Positions 16,273 to 25,004 of a stretch of DNA of 47,259 bases are shown one piece after another. A program made the translations under genes and the position numbers. The notes under the pieces are model-generated. The model searched no databases. It worked only from the letters and a program-made list of their open reading frames with translations, and was not told where the DNA came from. Location: the NCBI GenBank assembly GCA_021155965.1, contig JAJNBJ010000029.1, positions 1-47,259 on the forward strand, written 5' to 3'. The first letter of the stretch is position 1, and every line of letters starts with the position of its first letter. Source of the DNA: Flavipsychrobacter sp. Its GTDB lineage: Bacteria; Bacteroidota; Bacteroidia; Chitinophagales; Chitinophagaceae.

Positions 16273-16522
16273 AACTCACCATTTTATTTTTTACTAAAAA
16301 ATCCCGCACCTGCTTTACCTGGTAACTTTTTGCTTTCCCATCATGCGTTCTCTGAAGGTTGATAATTCCGTGAATACCCTCTTTAAAATATATTCTATGG
16401 CTGCCACCGCTTCTTCTTTCTTCAAACCCTAACCAGTTCAGGATGTTTTCAAGATCACTTATATCAAAATTCGCGTCAGCATTACCACTTAATAATTTCA
16501 ATAATAGCTTTTCTTTCTTCAT
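16265..16522 (-). CDS. hicA: HicA-like mRNA interferase toxin
   Basis: 85 residues from ATG 16522 (an open start at 16546 adds eight residues). The dsRBD-like HicA signature is visible: ILNWLGFEERRSGGSHRIYFK with the catalytic His in GGSHRIY, then SYQVKQVRDFLVKN. HicA toxins bind and cleave mRNA. Toxin-first order with hicB is the usual one. Divergent from the ABC gene at 16637. Third toxin-type system within 2.5 kb. Confidence 0.85.
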   Translation of the reverse strand: MKKEKLLLKLLSGNADANFDISDLENILNWLGFEERRSGGSHRIYFKEGIHGIINLQRTHDGKAKSYQVKQVRDFLVKNKMVSYE

Positions 16523-16636
16523 CCTTTGAAGCTGCAAGTATGCCATTCAAAGATAACGAAAATTTTGTTCCGTCCAGCCGAGTGCCTGCACTATTGGGCA
16601 TCTTCATTACATTTGGAAGATATTTGAGCCGAAACT

Positions 16637-17281
16637 ATGCAGCTATCATTGCAGGGCATTATACCGGTCCCGTTGCGGGAAAAGGTGAATGCTTACCAGA
16701 GCGGGATATGGAAAAACAACCTTTCTTTCCGGAAGGGGGAATACATTTTTATACAGGCGCCATCGGGCACGGGGAAAACAACGCTTATACATATACTTTA
16801 TGGGCTGCGGAAAGATTTTGAAGGTATTGTAAAATGGAATGAGAACATTCTTAATTCTACTGATAAAGAAACACTGGCGAAGCTGAGGACAAACAATATC
16901 AGCGTCATATTCCAGGATATGCGGCTGTTCCCTGAACTTACCACATGGGAGAACCTGGAAATAAAACGTCTGCTCACCAATACCGTTACGGAGCAACAGG
17001 TGTCTGAATGGCTGGAGCGGTTGGGTATAAAGGACAAGAAAAACTCTTTAGGCAGCACACTTTCTTATGGCGAGCAGCAACGGGTAGCGATAATACGTGC
17101 ATTGCTGCAACCGTTTGACTGGCTGCTGATGGATGAACCCTTCAGCCACCTGGACCATGCCAATATTGATAAGGCAAGAGCATTGATACTGGAAGTGGTG
17201 CGGAAAAACAATGCGGGCATGATACTGGCTGACCTGGATGAGAACAGCCATTTCCCTTACACCCAAACGATAATACTGTGA
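16637..17281 (+). CDS. ABC transporter ATP-binding protein
   Basis: 214 residues, complete: Walker A APSGTGKTT (about 41-49), Q-loop IFQDMRLFPEL, signature LSYGEQQRV (about 143-151), Walker B WLLMDEPFSHLD. The LolD/FtsE-like MacB group is the closest type. The downstream permease overlaps by 4 bp (GTGA), so both form one exporter-like unit. The H-loop His is not obvious near the end (DLDENSHF may serve). Confidence 0.9.
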   Translation: MQLSLQGIIPVPLREKVNAYQSGIWKNNLSFRKGEYIFIQAPSGTGKTTLIHILYGLRKDFEGIVKWNENILNSTDKETLAKLRTNNISVIFQDMRLFPELTTWENLEIKRLLTNTVTEQQVSEWLERLGIKDKKNSLGSTLSYGEQQRVAIIRALLQPFDWLLMDEPFSHLDHANIDKARALILEVVRKNNAGMILADLDENSHFPYTQTIIL

Positions 17282-18483
17282 GCCGGGACATGCAGAAAGA
17301 TATTCTCAAGAAGTTACTGCTGCGCACGCAGCACAGATCAAGGCTGTGGGCTGCACTGGCTGCTTTGTGCACAGGCACTACCCTGCTGCTGACCTCGGTG
17401 CTTATCTGGTGGAATTTTAATGAGCTGCTTTACGGCAAGAACCAGAACGATGCGCTGGGCAGTACTTACCTTATCATTGGCAAAAAGGTGACCCAGCAAA
17501 GTATGGCCATCCCCGGTGCCACGCGGTTCTCTGCGCAAGAGATCAGTGAGCTCAGCACTGCACCGCAAGTACAGGAAGTAGGCATTATAGGCACTAACCA
17601 CTTTCCGGTGTACGCTACCCTTGGCGGCGAACTGGCTTTTGCAACAGATATGCCGCTGGAGTGTGTGCCCGATAAATTCATAGACAACCTGCCTGCAGAC
17701 TGGAAATGGGAACCGGGTAACCCTACTGTACCTATCATTGTTTCCTCACAGTTCCTCGACATTTATAACTATGTATTTGCTCCCAGCCAGGGTTTGCCAC
17801 AATTATCTGAGTCATCCGTGAAACTGATCGTGCTGAACCTTACAGTTGGCAGTGCGCCTAATACAGAAAAATTCATGGCCCGTGTGGTAGGTTTCTCGGG
17901 GCGTATCGGTTCTGTACTGGTGCCAAAGTCTTTTATTGATTATGGTAACCAAAAATTTGGTACACCACAGGCATCGGGAGCTGTTTCACAACTGATACTA
18001 AAAACCGCTGACCCGTCGGATACAAAATTTGCCGACTACCTTAAACAGCATAACTACAACACCAACACCGAGAACCTGCGCTGGAGTAAAATACGTTCTA
18101 TAGTAGAAGTAGTGACCAGCGCAACAGGTGTGCTGGCATTGCTGCTTATGGGCATAGGCACATTGGTGTTCATCCTGTTCATTGAATTGACTATCGCGAG
18201 GGCACAACAATCATTGACACTGTTGCTGCAAATAGGTTATGGGCCGCAATTCGTAAGCCGGTTTATGATCAATCGCTTTTTGCCTATGGTAATTGCAACC
18301 GTGGTTGTTGCCATGCTGCTGGCAATAGCCGGGCAGGCTTTTGTGGCAACAACAGTTACCTCTCAGGGATTAGTATTGCCATATATGCCCGGCTGGCCTG
18401 TGTGGGTTGCTATGCTGATAAGCACGATGGTATTGGTGCTGCTGGTCGGCAGATCGATAAGTACGGCAATAAAGAAGCAATAG
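17278..18483 (+). CDS. ABC transporter permease, FtsX/MacB-like
   Basis: 401 residues: one N-terminal membrane segment (about 23-42), a periplasmic region of about 220 residues, then three C-terminal segments (about 280-300, 330-350, 370-392), the half-LolC/FtsX topology. Start is GTG 17278 overlapping the ATPase stop; ATG 17290 is the alternative. Such pairs work in lipoprotein release, cell-wall control or efflux. No accessory membrane-fusion protein is adjacent, so the cargo is open. Confidence 0.85.
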   Translation: MSRDMQKDILKKLLLRTQHRSRLWAALAALCTGTTLLLTSVLIWWNFNELLYGKNQNDALGSTYLIIGKKVTQQSMAIPGATRFSAQEISELSTAPQVQEVGIIGTNHFPVYATLGGELAFATDMPLECVPDKFIDNLPADWKWEPGNPTVPIIVSSQFLDIYNYVFAPSQGLPQLSESSVKLIVLNLTVGSAPNTEKFMARVVGFSGRIGSVLVPKSFIDYGNQKFGTPQASGAVSQLILKTADPSDTKFADYLKQHNYNTNTENLRWSKIRSIVEVVTSATGVLALLLMGIGTLVFILFIELTIARAQQSLTLLLQIGYGPQFVSRFMINRFLPMVIATVVVAMLLAIAGQAFVATTVTSQGLVLPYMPGWPVWVAMLISTMVLVLLVGRSISTAIKKQ

Positions 18484-18486
18484 TGT

Positions 18487-18909
18487 TTATGAATAGACAG
18501 GGGCGCCGTCCCGGTAGCGCACGAGGTAGAGAATATTGATGCAGAAAGAAACGAGGATAAACCAGAACATAATAGAGAATATATCCCACCTCAGGGCAAA
18601 GTGTTGTATACAGCCAAAACCGGTAAGGTACATGTAACCATCATATGCATCTTTGTGATTAACCAGATAAGTGAAGCTTACTATATAGAACACTACTGCA
18701 AACAGCATATTAAACATCTGGAATGCAGCCTGGTTCTTGTCGCCCGGCCAAAAGTACTGGCTCACGGTTATAATAGATGAGAAGAACAGCAGGAAATTAA
18801 AATAAGATATCAGCCTTTGCGTTGGATTGCCGGTAGTAAAATGAGGCGCATCCATGAAATACATGATGGTAAAAAGGAGGATCAATATAAATAGGAGCAG
18901 GTACCTCAT
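18487..18909 (-). CDS. Small integral membrane protein, unknown
   Basis: 140 residues from ATG 18909, with four hydrophobic segments (about 3-20, 33-50, 62-82, 105-130). The longer open frame starting at 18960 is unlikely because a TATATTTG promoter box lies inside it on the minus strand. I do not recognise the family. Convergent with the permease, with only 3 bp between the stops. Confidence 0.7.
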   Translation of the reverse strand: MRYLLLFILILLFTIMYFMDAPHFTTGNPTQRLISYFNFLLFFSSIITVSQYFWPGDKNQAAFQMFNMLFAVVFYIVSFTYLVNHKDAYDGYMYLTGFGCIQHFALRWDIFSIMFWFILVSFCINILYLVRYRDGAPVYS

Positions 18910-18964
18910 AAGTGTAAATATATTGCAAATATACACTTTATATATTAAAGTGTACAACACTTTA
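18910..18964 (-). promoter_or_regulatory. Promoter with alternating AAAGTGT/ACACTTT half-sites
   Basis: A TATATTTG -7 box (18926-18933, minus strand) is framed by half-sites: AAGTGTA (18912-18918), TACACTTTA (18932-18940), TAAAGTGT (18946-18953) and ACACTTTA (18957-18964). Neighbouring sites form perfect 8-bp inverted repeats with 5-nt and 3-nt spacers. This resembles a multi-site operator over the promoter of the small membrane protein. Hairpin formation downstream of the symporter stop is an alternative use. Confidence 0.5.
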
Positions 18965-18972
18965 TAATTTCC

Positions 18973-20217
18973 CTACTTCATAGCGCCTTCCCATTTAGAT
19001 ACAACTGCGGTAGCTACACTGTTACCTACAACATTCATAGCTGAACGTCCCATGTCCAGCAACGGGTCTATGCCAAGCAGTAAAACAAGGCCTGCTTCGG
19101 GTATATTGAACGTTGCGAGTGTGCCGGCAATAACCACTAAAGATGCCCTTGGGACACCTGCAATGCCCTTACTGGTGAGCATTAGTACCAACAGCATGGT
19201 TATTTGTGTGCCTGCATCGAGGTGGATCCCGTATGACTGTGCTATGAACAGTGATGCAAAGGTCATATACATCATTGAACCATCCAGGTTGAAAGAATAT
19301 CCCAACGGCAATACAAAGCTGACCACTTTCTCATGGCATCCAAACCGCTCCAGTTCTATCATCAGCTTTGGGAAAGCCGCCTCGCTGCTGCTTGTTGAGA
19401 AAGCGATCAGGGCAGGCTCTTTGATATGCGCTAACAGCCGGAACACCTTGTTGCGCACAACCAGGAAAGCAACCAGCATCAGTACAAGGAACAGTATGAA
19501 CAATCCAAAATAGAACTCACCTATAAAAAATGAATAGGTGCTCAATATACCTAACCCCTGCCTTGCAATAACGGCTGTCATTGCACCAAACACGGCTATT
19601 GGCGCAAAATTCATGATGTAGCCGGTCATTTTTAAGATAATATGCGCAGCTGCATCCAATGCTTTTGTTACAATATGCCCCTTCTCTCCCAGTGCCGAGG
19701 TTGCAACTCCAAAAAACAATGAAAACACCACTACCTGCAATATCTCGTTCTTCGCCATTGCATCAAAAATACTGGTGGGGAAAATATGGGTAATGAACTC
19801 GGACATGGTTATTTTGGTGTGTACCGGAGCTGTTGCGGCTATGGTGGAGGCAGTAAGATGCATCCTTGCTCCCGGCTCAAAGAAATTCACCAGCACCATC
19901 CCCAGGAATAAACTTAACAATGACCCTGCAACAAACCACAGCAAGGTCTTCCCCCCTATCCTGCCAACTGCTTTTACATCTCCCTGCTTTGCCACTCCTA
20001 CCACCAGCGTAGTGAAAACCAGCGGTGCAATGATCATTTTTATCAGCCGCAGGAAAATATCGGAAAGGATGGAGAATGGCTTCACGATGGCGGCCAGCTC
20101 ATCGGGTGTTTTACCTGCACTATTGCTATTGATGATAAAGCCCAGTATAACCCCGGCAACCATACCGGCAATAATTAAAACAGTAAGAATTACATTTTTA
20201 TTGGGTGTGGATGCCAT
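18973..20217 (-). CDS. Dicarboxylate/amino acid:cation symporter (DAACS)
   Basis: 414 residues of the GltP/DctA group. Hallmarks: the re-entrant loop serines STSSSEAAFPKLM (about 278-290), NLDGSMMYM (about 313-321) and the second hairpin SKGIAGVPRASLVV (about 349-362). The protein imports C4-dicarboxylates or glutamate/aspartate with Na+ or H+; the specificity residues cannot be called safely by eye. The LytTR regulator gene lies 27 bp upstream on the same strand, so regulator and transporter may be co-expressed. Confidence 0.92.
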   Translation of the reverse strand: MASTPNKNVILTVLIIAGMVAGVILGFIINSNSAGKTPDELAAIVKPFSILSDIFLRLIKMIIAPLVFTTLVVGVAKQGDVKAVGRIGGKTLLWFVAGSLLSLFLGMVLVNFFEPGARMHLTASTIAATAPVHTKITMSEFITHIFPTSIFDAMAKNEILQVVVFSLFFGVATSALGEKGHIVTKALDAAAHIILKMTGYIMNFAPIAVFGAMTAVIARQGLGILSTYSFFIGEFYFGLFILFLVLMLVAFLVVRNKVFRLLAHIKEPALIAFSTSSSEAAFPKLMIELERFGCHEKVVSFVLPLGYSFNLDGSMMYMTFASLFIAQSYGIHLDAGTQITMLLVLMLTSKGIAGVPRASLVVIAGTLATFNIPEAGLVLLLGIDPLLDMGRSAMNVVGNSVATAVVSKWEGAMK

Positions 20218-20244
20218 TTATACAAACAGTATTTAGCTATGAAC

Positions 20245-20940
20245 CTATATTTCTTTGAACAATTTCATTATCTCATCCACATAATTAGTACCGATAGGTA
20301 TTTCTTTTTTGTCGAGGTAAATGGTCTTGTTCCTTACGGAAAGGACTTTACTGAATGGTATGATAAAAGAACGATGCACCCTGATAAACTCAGACGCGGG
20401 AAGTTTCTCGCTGATCGTCTTCATACTCATCCTCACCAGCAGCGACTTACCACTATCAAAATTGATTTTCAAATAGTTGTCCAGGCCCTCTATATAGGCT
20501 ATCTCCTCAAAAGGCACTTTTACCATGCTATAATCCACCTTCACAAACAGGTATTGCGGTTGCTCATTTTCCTTCAGCTGCACATAGTTATGGTATTCTT
20601 TTATTTTATCTACCGCCTGCTGGAAACGCTTAAAATCAAATGGTTTCAGCAAATAGTCAACTGCATTCAGGTTAAACCCTTCAACTGCAAACTCACTGTA
20701 TGCCGTTGTAAAGATCACCATAGTATTTTTAGATACTTTCTTGTAAAAATCTATCCCCGAAATGGCCGGCATATTAATATCAAGGAACAGCAGGTCGACC
20801 GGGTGCTGCTCCAGGTATTTCATTGCAGTACCGGGCTCTGTGAAAGTTGCCATCAATTTCACTTCATCTACCTTCTGGCAGTAATTCTTTATTACATCAA
20901 TTGCCAGTGGCTCGTCGTCCAGCGCTATTGCACTTATCAT
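20245..20940 (-). CDS. LytTR-family response regulator
   Basis: 231 residues: receiver domain (1-120) with the acidic pair DDE at 8-10, phosphoacceptor D54 in LLFLDINMP, T-x-Y switch (TTAYSEFAV) and K in LLKPFDF; then a LytTR DNA-binding domain (about 135-230, with FEEIAYIEGLDNYLKIN and IRVHRSFIIPF). It overlaps the kinase gene by 4 bp, giving a complete LytS/LytT-type pair common in Bacteroidota. Likely target genes include the symporter directly downstream, by position only. Confidence 0.93.
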   Translation of the reverse strand: MISAIALDDEPLAIDVIKNYCQKVDEVKLMATFTEPGTAMKYLEQHPVDLLFLDINMPAISGIDFYKKVSKNTMVIFTTAYSEFAVEGFNLNAVDYLLKPFDFKRFQQAVDKIKEYHNYVQLKENEQPQYLFVKVDYSMVKVPFEEIAYIEGLDNYLKINFDSGKSLLVRMSMKTISEKLPASEFIRVHRSFIIPFSKVLSVRNKTIYLDKKEIPIGTNYVDEIMKLFKEI

Positions 20941-21944
20941 GTCAGTTTAATTTGAAGTAGTACCCTGAAATCGTATTTACCGTCTTTAATTTTTAAAGAA
21001 TGCCGTCCCGGGTACAATAATTGCAACCGCTTCTTGGTATTCTTGATCCCCAGGCTGGTGCCGTAGTCTTTATCTTTCTTCACAAACACCTTATTATTCT
21101 CCACCTGCATCACCAGGTCGGTTTCATGAATATCTATCCTGATCCAAATATCTGAATTCTCCTCGGCATTTACACCATATTTGAATGCATTTTCGATGAA
21201 TGGGATAAGCAAAAAGGGTATTATCAGCTTGTTTTCGGTTTCACCGGTCAGCTCATAGGTAATCAATATCTTCTCCGTGATACGCAGCTTCTGCAGGGCC
21301 ACATAATTGCTGATATAACTTATTTCTTTTGATAAAGGTACCTGCCCGTAATTCGCTTCGCTCACGGCATAGCGCATCATACCCGATAGCCGTATCACCG
21401 CATCTGGTGCATTGTCGGATTTTACAAGGGTCAGCGCGTAAATGCTGTTCAGGGTATTGAACAGGAAGTGCGGGTTTATCTGGGCTTTCAGAAAAGATAT
21501 CTCCGTATTCAGCATTTGCTCTTTTGTAAACTGCCACTGCTCGTAGATGCAGATGGCAAAGGAGAAAACGTAAATAATAATGAACATCAGCAGGTTGAAA
21601 CTGTTGCCCAGCGCGTTAAACCCTTGTACCGCTATCACGCCATGAGGTATGACAGCATAGTTGAGCAGCAGGAAAATAATAAAGCTGCCCAGTATTGATA
21701 ACACCAGGAAAGGGTACTTATGCCCCAGGTAAAAACGCGGCAGGGCTAAGTAATAATTGTAATAAAAGAGTATTACCAGTAATAACCCATTGGTCCAGCG
21801 GGGTAATTTCTGCAGGTCATCAATAAATGTAGCAATACTGAAATCAGGTATGCGGGGATTGAACACCGTTGGTATAGATAAGAATAACAGCCAGCCTACA
21901 ATATGCAGCAGTACAAATAATATATTCTTTAAGGATCTTACCAT
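20937..21944 (-). CDS. LytS-like sensor histidine kinase (His_kinase family)
   Basis: 335 residues: four N-terminal membrane segments (about 8-28, 50-68, 78-98, 116-134), then the short His_kinase domain with QINPHFLFNTLNSIYAL (H159 phosphorylated) and an HATPase region (PFLLIPFIENAFKYGV, GTSLGIKNTKKRLQLLY). No separate sensor domain; the membrane part probably detects the signal. Forms a two-gene unit with the LytTR regulator. Its promoter must lie just before 21944. Confidence 0.92.
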   Translation of the reverse strand: MVRSLKNILFVLLHIVGWLLFLSIPTVFNPRIPDFSIATFIDDLQKLPRWTNGLLLVILFYYNYYLALPRFYLGHKYPFLVLSILGSFIIFLLLNYAVIPHGVIAVQGFNALGNSFNLLMFIIIYVFSFAICIYEQWQFTKEQMLNTEISFLKAQINPHFLFNTLNSIYALTLVKSDNAPDAVIRLSGMMRYAVSEANYGQVPLSKEISYISNYVALQKLRITEKILITYELTGETENKLIIPFLLIPFIENAFKYGVNAEENSDIWIRIDIHETDLVMQVENNKVFVKKDKDYGTSLGIKNTKKRLQLLYPGRHSLKIKDGKYDFRVLLQIKLT

Positions 21945-21983
21945 TACCTATCCGGATGCGATCTAAAGTTAATTCCAATTTAC

Positions 21984-22013
21984 AAAAAAAGCCATCCCGG
22001 AAAACGGGACGGC
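21984..22013 (-). terminator. Strong intrinsic terminator
   Basis: GCCATCCCG/CGGGACGGC stem (one A-C mismatch, loop GAAAA), with a run of seven T on the minus strand. It ends transcription of the long minus-strand cluster, 200 bp after the deaminase stop. The stretch 22014-22213 is AT-rich 3' untranslated DNA without visible genes. Confidence 0.85.
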
Positions 22014-22213
22014 CCTTTCATTATTCACCACACCAAGTTTAAATACTATATAGTATTAATTATTTTATTTATTTCTTATGATCTAAAATCAGCAAATGCC
22101 CAAAGTCAGCCACAAGTACTATCTGATTGCTGTTATGATGTAAAGATAATTTACGCAACTGCTGGAGTCCAAAAAAATGAGGTGTATGTATATTTTGTTG
22201 GGGAGAACTACAC

Positions 22214-23113
22214 TTAATAGCACAATAGCTCTCTTACGGAAGCATTACCCTGCAACCCGCCAGAGTGTATGCATAATATGCGCTCATGGCTTGAAAAGCT
22301 GTTCCGGTGCAGCATTTCGCGTATCCCATACATCATTTTCGATGTATATACAATATCAAGCGGGATTTGATTGGCCACATAAAAGTCGTTCATAAAATCC
22401 AGCAGTTCTTTATCCCATTTTCCAAATCCGCCAAAATGCCATTCATCAGTCAACTGCCAGTTCCGGTCTCTCTCAGACTGCACATGGTTGCGTATATACC
22501 CTTCCAGGTAAGCACCTTGCTTCATGGGCACAAATCCAAGCATTTGCTGGTGGGTGTTCAGTTTATCCCGCAGCCCTATCATTGTTGTGCCTGTGCCCAC
22601 GGCCACAGCAATATGCGTATAAGTATCATTAATAAACCGGCTAATGAGGCCTGCCCCCTTCCTCCCCCACTCATTCGCACCGCCTTCGGGTATCATGAAA
22701 ACCTCGTCAAAATGCGCTACCAGGCTTCTTGCCCAGCCCGGTTCGTGCTTGTTGTTGTAATCCTCCTGCGATACAAAAACGAGTTCCATACCATTTGCCT
22801 TGCAGGCTTCAAGTGTGGGTGTAAGCACATTATACTTGCCCCTTACCACTCCTATAGCCCTTATACCAAAAGCCTTTGCCGCAAAAGCGGTAGCGGCAAG
22901 ATGATTAGACCATCCGCCACCCGGGGTGACAATAGCCTTATATCCCTTATCTACGGCATGCTGCATATTCAGCCGCAATTTGAACCATTTATTGCCTGAG
23001 ACAACAGGATGCAGAAGGTCGAGCCGCAGCATATCTAATGCTGCCACTTTATTGCCATGCCAGAATTTATTTAATGGCTGAATGACCGCGAGGCGTTCAT
23101 CAATTATACCCAT
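22214..23113 (-). CDS. PLP-dependent ACC deaminase/D-cysteine desulfhydrase family enzyme
   Basis: 299 residues of fold-type II PLP enzymes. The Schiff-base lysine is in VVSGNKWFKLRLN (about residue 41-46), the phosphate-binding loop is AVGTGTTMIGLRDKL, and TPGGGWSNHLAATAFAAK matches the family's SNH motif. Members deaminate 1-aminocyclopropane-1-carboxylate or desulfurise D-cysteine; the branch cannot be decided here, and D-cysteine desulfhydrase is the commoner activity. The gene overlaps the end of era by 14 bp, so it is translated with it. Confidence 0.85.
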   Translation of the reverse strand: MGIIDERLAVIQPLNKFWHGNKVAALDMLRLDLLHPVVSGNKWFKLRLNMQHAVDKGYKAIVTPGGGWSNHLAATAFAAKAFGIRAIGVVRGKYNVLTPTLEACKANGMELVFVSQEDYNNKHEPGWARSLVAHFDEVFMIPEGGANEWGRKGAGLISRFINDTYTHIAVAVGTGTTMIGLRDKLNTHQQMLGFVPMKQGAYLEGYIRNHVQSERDRNWQLTDEWHFGGFGKWDKELLDFMNDFYVANQIPLDIVYTSKMMYGIREMLHRNSFSSHERILCIHSGGLQGNASVRELLCY

Positions 23114-23984
23114 ATTCTTTCAGGTAATTTTCATTATCGCGCCACTTGGGGCGAACCTTTACAAACAACTCCAGGTGCACTTTCTTTCCCAGGAACTCTT
23201 CTATAACCTTGCGGGAGTTAATACCCAGTTGTTTTATCATACTGCCACCCTTACCCAGCAATATCATCTTCTGGGTTTCCCGGCTCACTATTATATCTGC
23301 CTTTATCACGTCAAGCGTTGTCTTTTCCTCAAATGCCTGTATCAGCACAGCCGTGTGGTAAGGTATCTCCTCTTCGTAAAGGGTGTATATCTGCTCCCTT
23401 ATCATTTCTGCCACAAAAAAGCGCTCACTCCTGTCCGAAATGCTGTCATCGGGATAATAGGCAAAGCCCTCAGGTAACCGATCAAGGATAAGCGGCATTA
23501 TCTTATCTGTGCCCTTACTGTTCTTTGCAGATATTGCCAGCACTTCCCATTTTGGGTATTTCTCTTTATACAGTTTCACAGTAGCCTCTATTGTGCTTTT
23601 ATCTTTTACCGTATCTGTTTTATTCAACAACAATATTACCGGCACCTTCAGCTTCAGCTGGCTGCATATTTGTTCAAACTCTTCTATGGGTTGGGTTATA
23701 TCGTGCATCAGTATCGCCACATCAGCATCTTCCAATGCGCTTTTCACCTGCATCATCATCTTCTGGTGCAACTTGTATTTGGGCTCAATAATGCCGGGAG
23801 TATCGGAAAACACAACCTGGTAACCGGGCTCGGTAAGAATGCCTAATATCCTATGACGGGTAGTCTGGACTTTAGGGGAGATGATGACCAGCCGCTCCCC
23901 CAGCAACAAATTCAACAGGGTTGACTTACCCGCATTAGGCGCCCCGAAAATATTTACAAAACCGGATTTGAACTGTTCAGCCAT
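23100..23984 (-). CDS. era: GTPase Era
   Basis: 294 residues: G1 GAPNAGKST (14-22), switch region with QTTRHRILGI, G3 DTPG, G4 NKTD, then a C-terminal KH domain with the GxxG loop in LLGKGGSMIKQLG. Era binds the 3' end of 16S rRNA and supports 30S assembly; it is essential in many bacteria. It follows the glycan genes at a gap of 43 bp and overlaps the deaminase gene, so essential and accessory functions may share transcripts. Confidence 0.96.
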   Translation of the reverse strand: MAEQFKSGFVNIFGAPNAGKSTLLNLLLGERLVIISPKVQTTRHRILGILTEPGYQVVFSDTPGIIEPKYKLHQKMMMQVKSALEDADVAILMHDITQPIEEFEQICSQLKLKVPVILLLNKTDTVKDKSTIEATVKLYKEKYPKWEVLAISAKNSKGTDKIMPLILDRLPEGFAYYPDDSISDRSERFFVAEMIREQIYTLYEEEIPYHTAVLIQAFEEKTTLDVIKADIIVSRETQKMILLGKGGSMIKQLGINSRKVIEEFLGKKVHLELFVKVRPKWRDNENYLKEYGYN

Positions 23985-24027
23985 CGGGTAAAAATAAGCG
24001 AAAATGCACTACATACCCCGGCTTTTA

Positions 24028-24966
24028 TCAGCTCAGGGATTTGATCTTTGCTGCATGCTTTTCAGGATGCAAAAAGAAGAAATTGGTCTCAACTGTTTCA
24101 TCTGTAACCTTTTCGATGGGAATAAGCTTCCCGTTGTGGGATGTATAGCAGTTATAGCCAAATTGCTTAAAGAAAGCAATGATATCATTGGGATGATAAC
24201 CAAATTTTGCCGCCCATTTCCGCAGCATTTCTGTAAAAATGATGGGTTTGTATTTCGCAAAAGTATCTGCGCCACCTTTATACACCATGAACTCGGCCCC
24301 TTCCACATCGCACTTTACAAAATCCAGCTTAGCAATACCTTTTTCTTTCACAAAGTTATCTATGGTATTTGCCTGGCATTCCAGCTTCACCATGTTATCG
24401 TTCTCCGTTATATTGGCTGACGAAGAAGCCCCTGTTATTGTGGGCGAATAATAGAAGGTTAATGTCTGGATAGCGTCAGAAAAGGCAAAATTGTTCAATA
24501 TAATATTCTTTGCACCGTTCAGCTCTGTATTTCTTTTCACCTGTGCAAAAGTCTCGGGTATCGGTTCAAAGGAATATATTGTTGCACCAGGCAACTTCTT
24601 TGCCAGGTGGTTTGAGTACCAGCCAATATTAGCGCCAATATCAAAGATGGTGTCCCCTTCACTCACCAGCTTATAGAGCATCTCAGAATCTTCCTGCTCG
24701 TAAAAATCGAAATTAAAGGTATCAACAGGCGTCACACGCTTATCAGCTACATCTACATAAAACTTACACCCTCCCGGATGAAGGCCTGTTTTACGTGTAG
24801 TAAATATCACCTTCCCATCCTCCACCTCAATTTTAGCGATCTCAGTATTGGCCATATTTTCTGAGAAATCGAACAGCACTTTATGAAACTCATGCATTGC
24901 TGTAACAAAGTCCTGTTTCGATATTTTGCCGCTTTTAAAGTCAGTTTTTACCTGCTCAATATTCAT
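24028..24966 (-). CDS. FkbM-family methyltransferase
   Basis: 312 residues. SAM-binding motif I GDTIFDIGANIGWYSNHLAK (about 120-138), acidic motif TIYSFEPIPETFAQVKRN and later LDFVKCDVEGAEFMVYKGG are the FkbM hallmarks. These enzymes O-methylate sugars, polyketides or surface glycans. The first 100 residues are an unrecognised extension. Last gene of the glycan block; 38 bp after the GT2 gene. Probable role: methyl capping of the sugar or glycan built upstream. Confidence 0.9.
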   Translation of the reverse strand: MNIEQVKTDFKSGKISKQDFVTAMHEFHKVLFDFSENMANTEIAKIEVEDGKVIFTTRKTGLHPGGCKFYVDVADKRVTPVDTFNFDFYEQEDSEMLYKLVSEGDTIFDIGANIGWYSNHLAKKLPGATIYSFEPIPETFAQVKRNTELNGAKNIILNNFAFSDAIQTLTFYYSPTITGASSSANITENDNMVKLECQANTIDNFVKEKGIAKLDFVKCDVEGAEFMVYKGGADTFAKYKPIIFTEMLRKWAAKFGYHPNDIIAFFKQFGYNCYTSHNGKLIPIEKVTDETVETNFFFLHPEKHAAKIKSLS

Positions 24967-25004
24967 TTTATTAAAATTAAATTTGTGTTTTAAAATCTGC
25001 TGCT

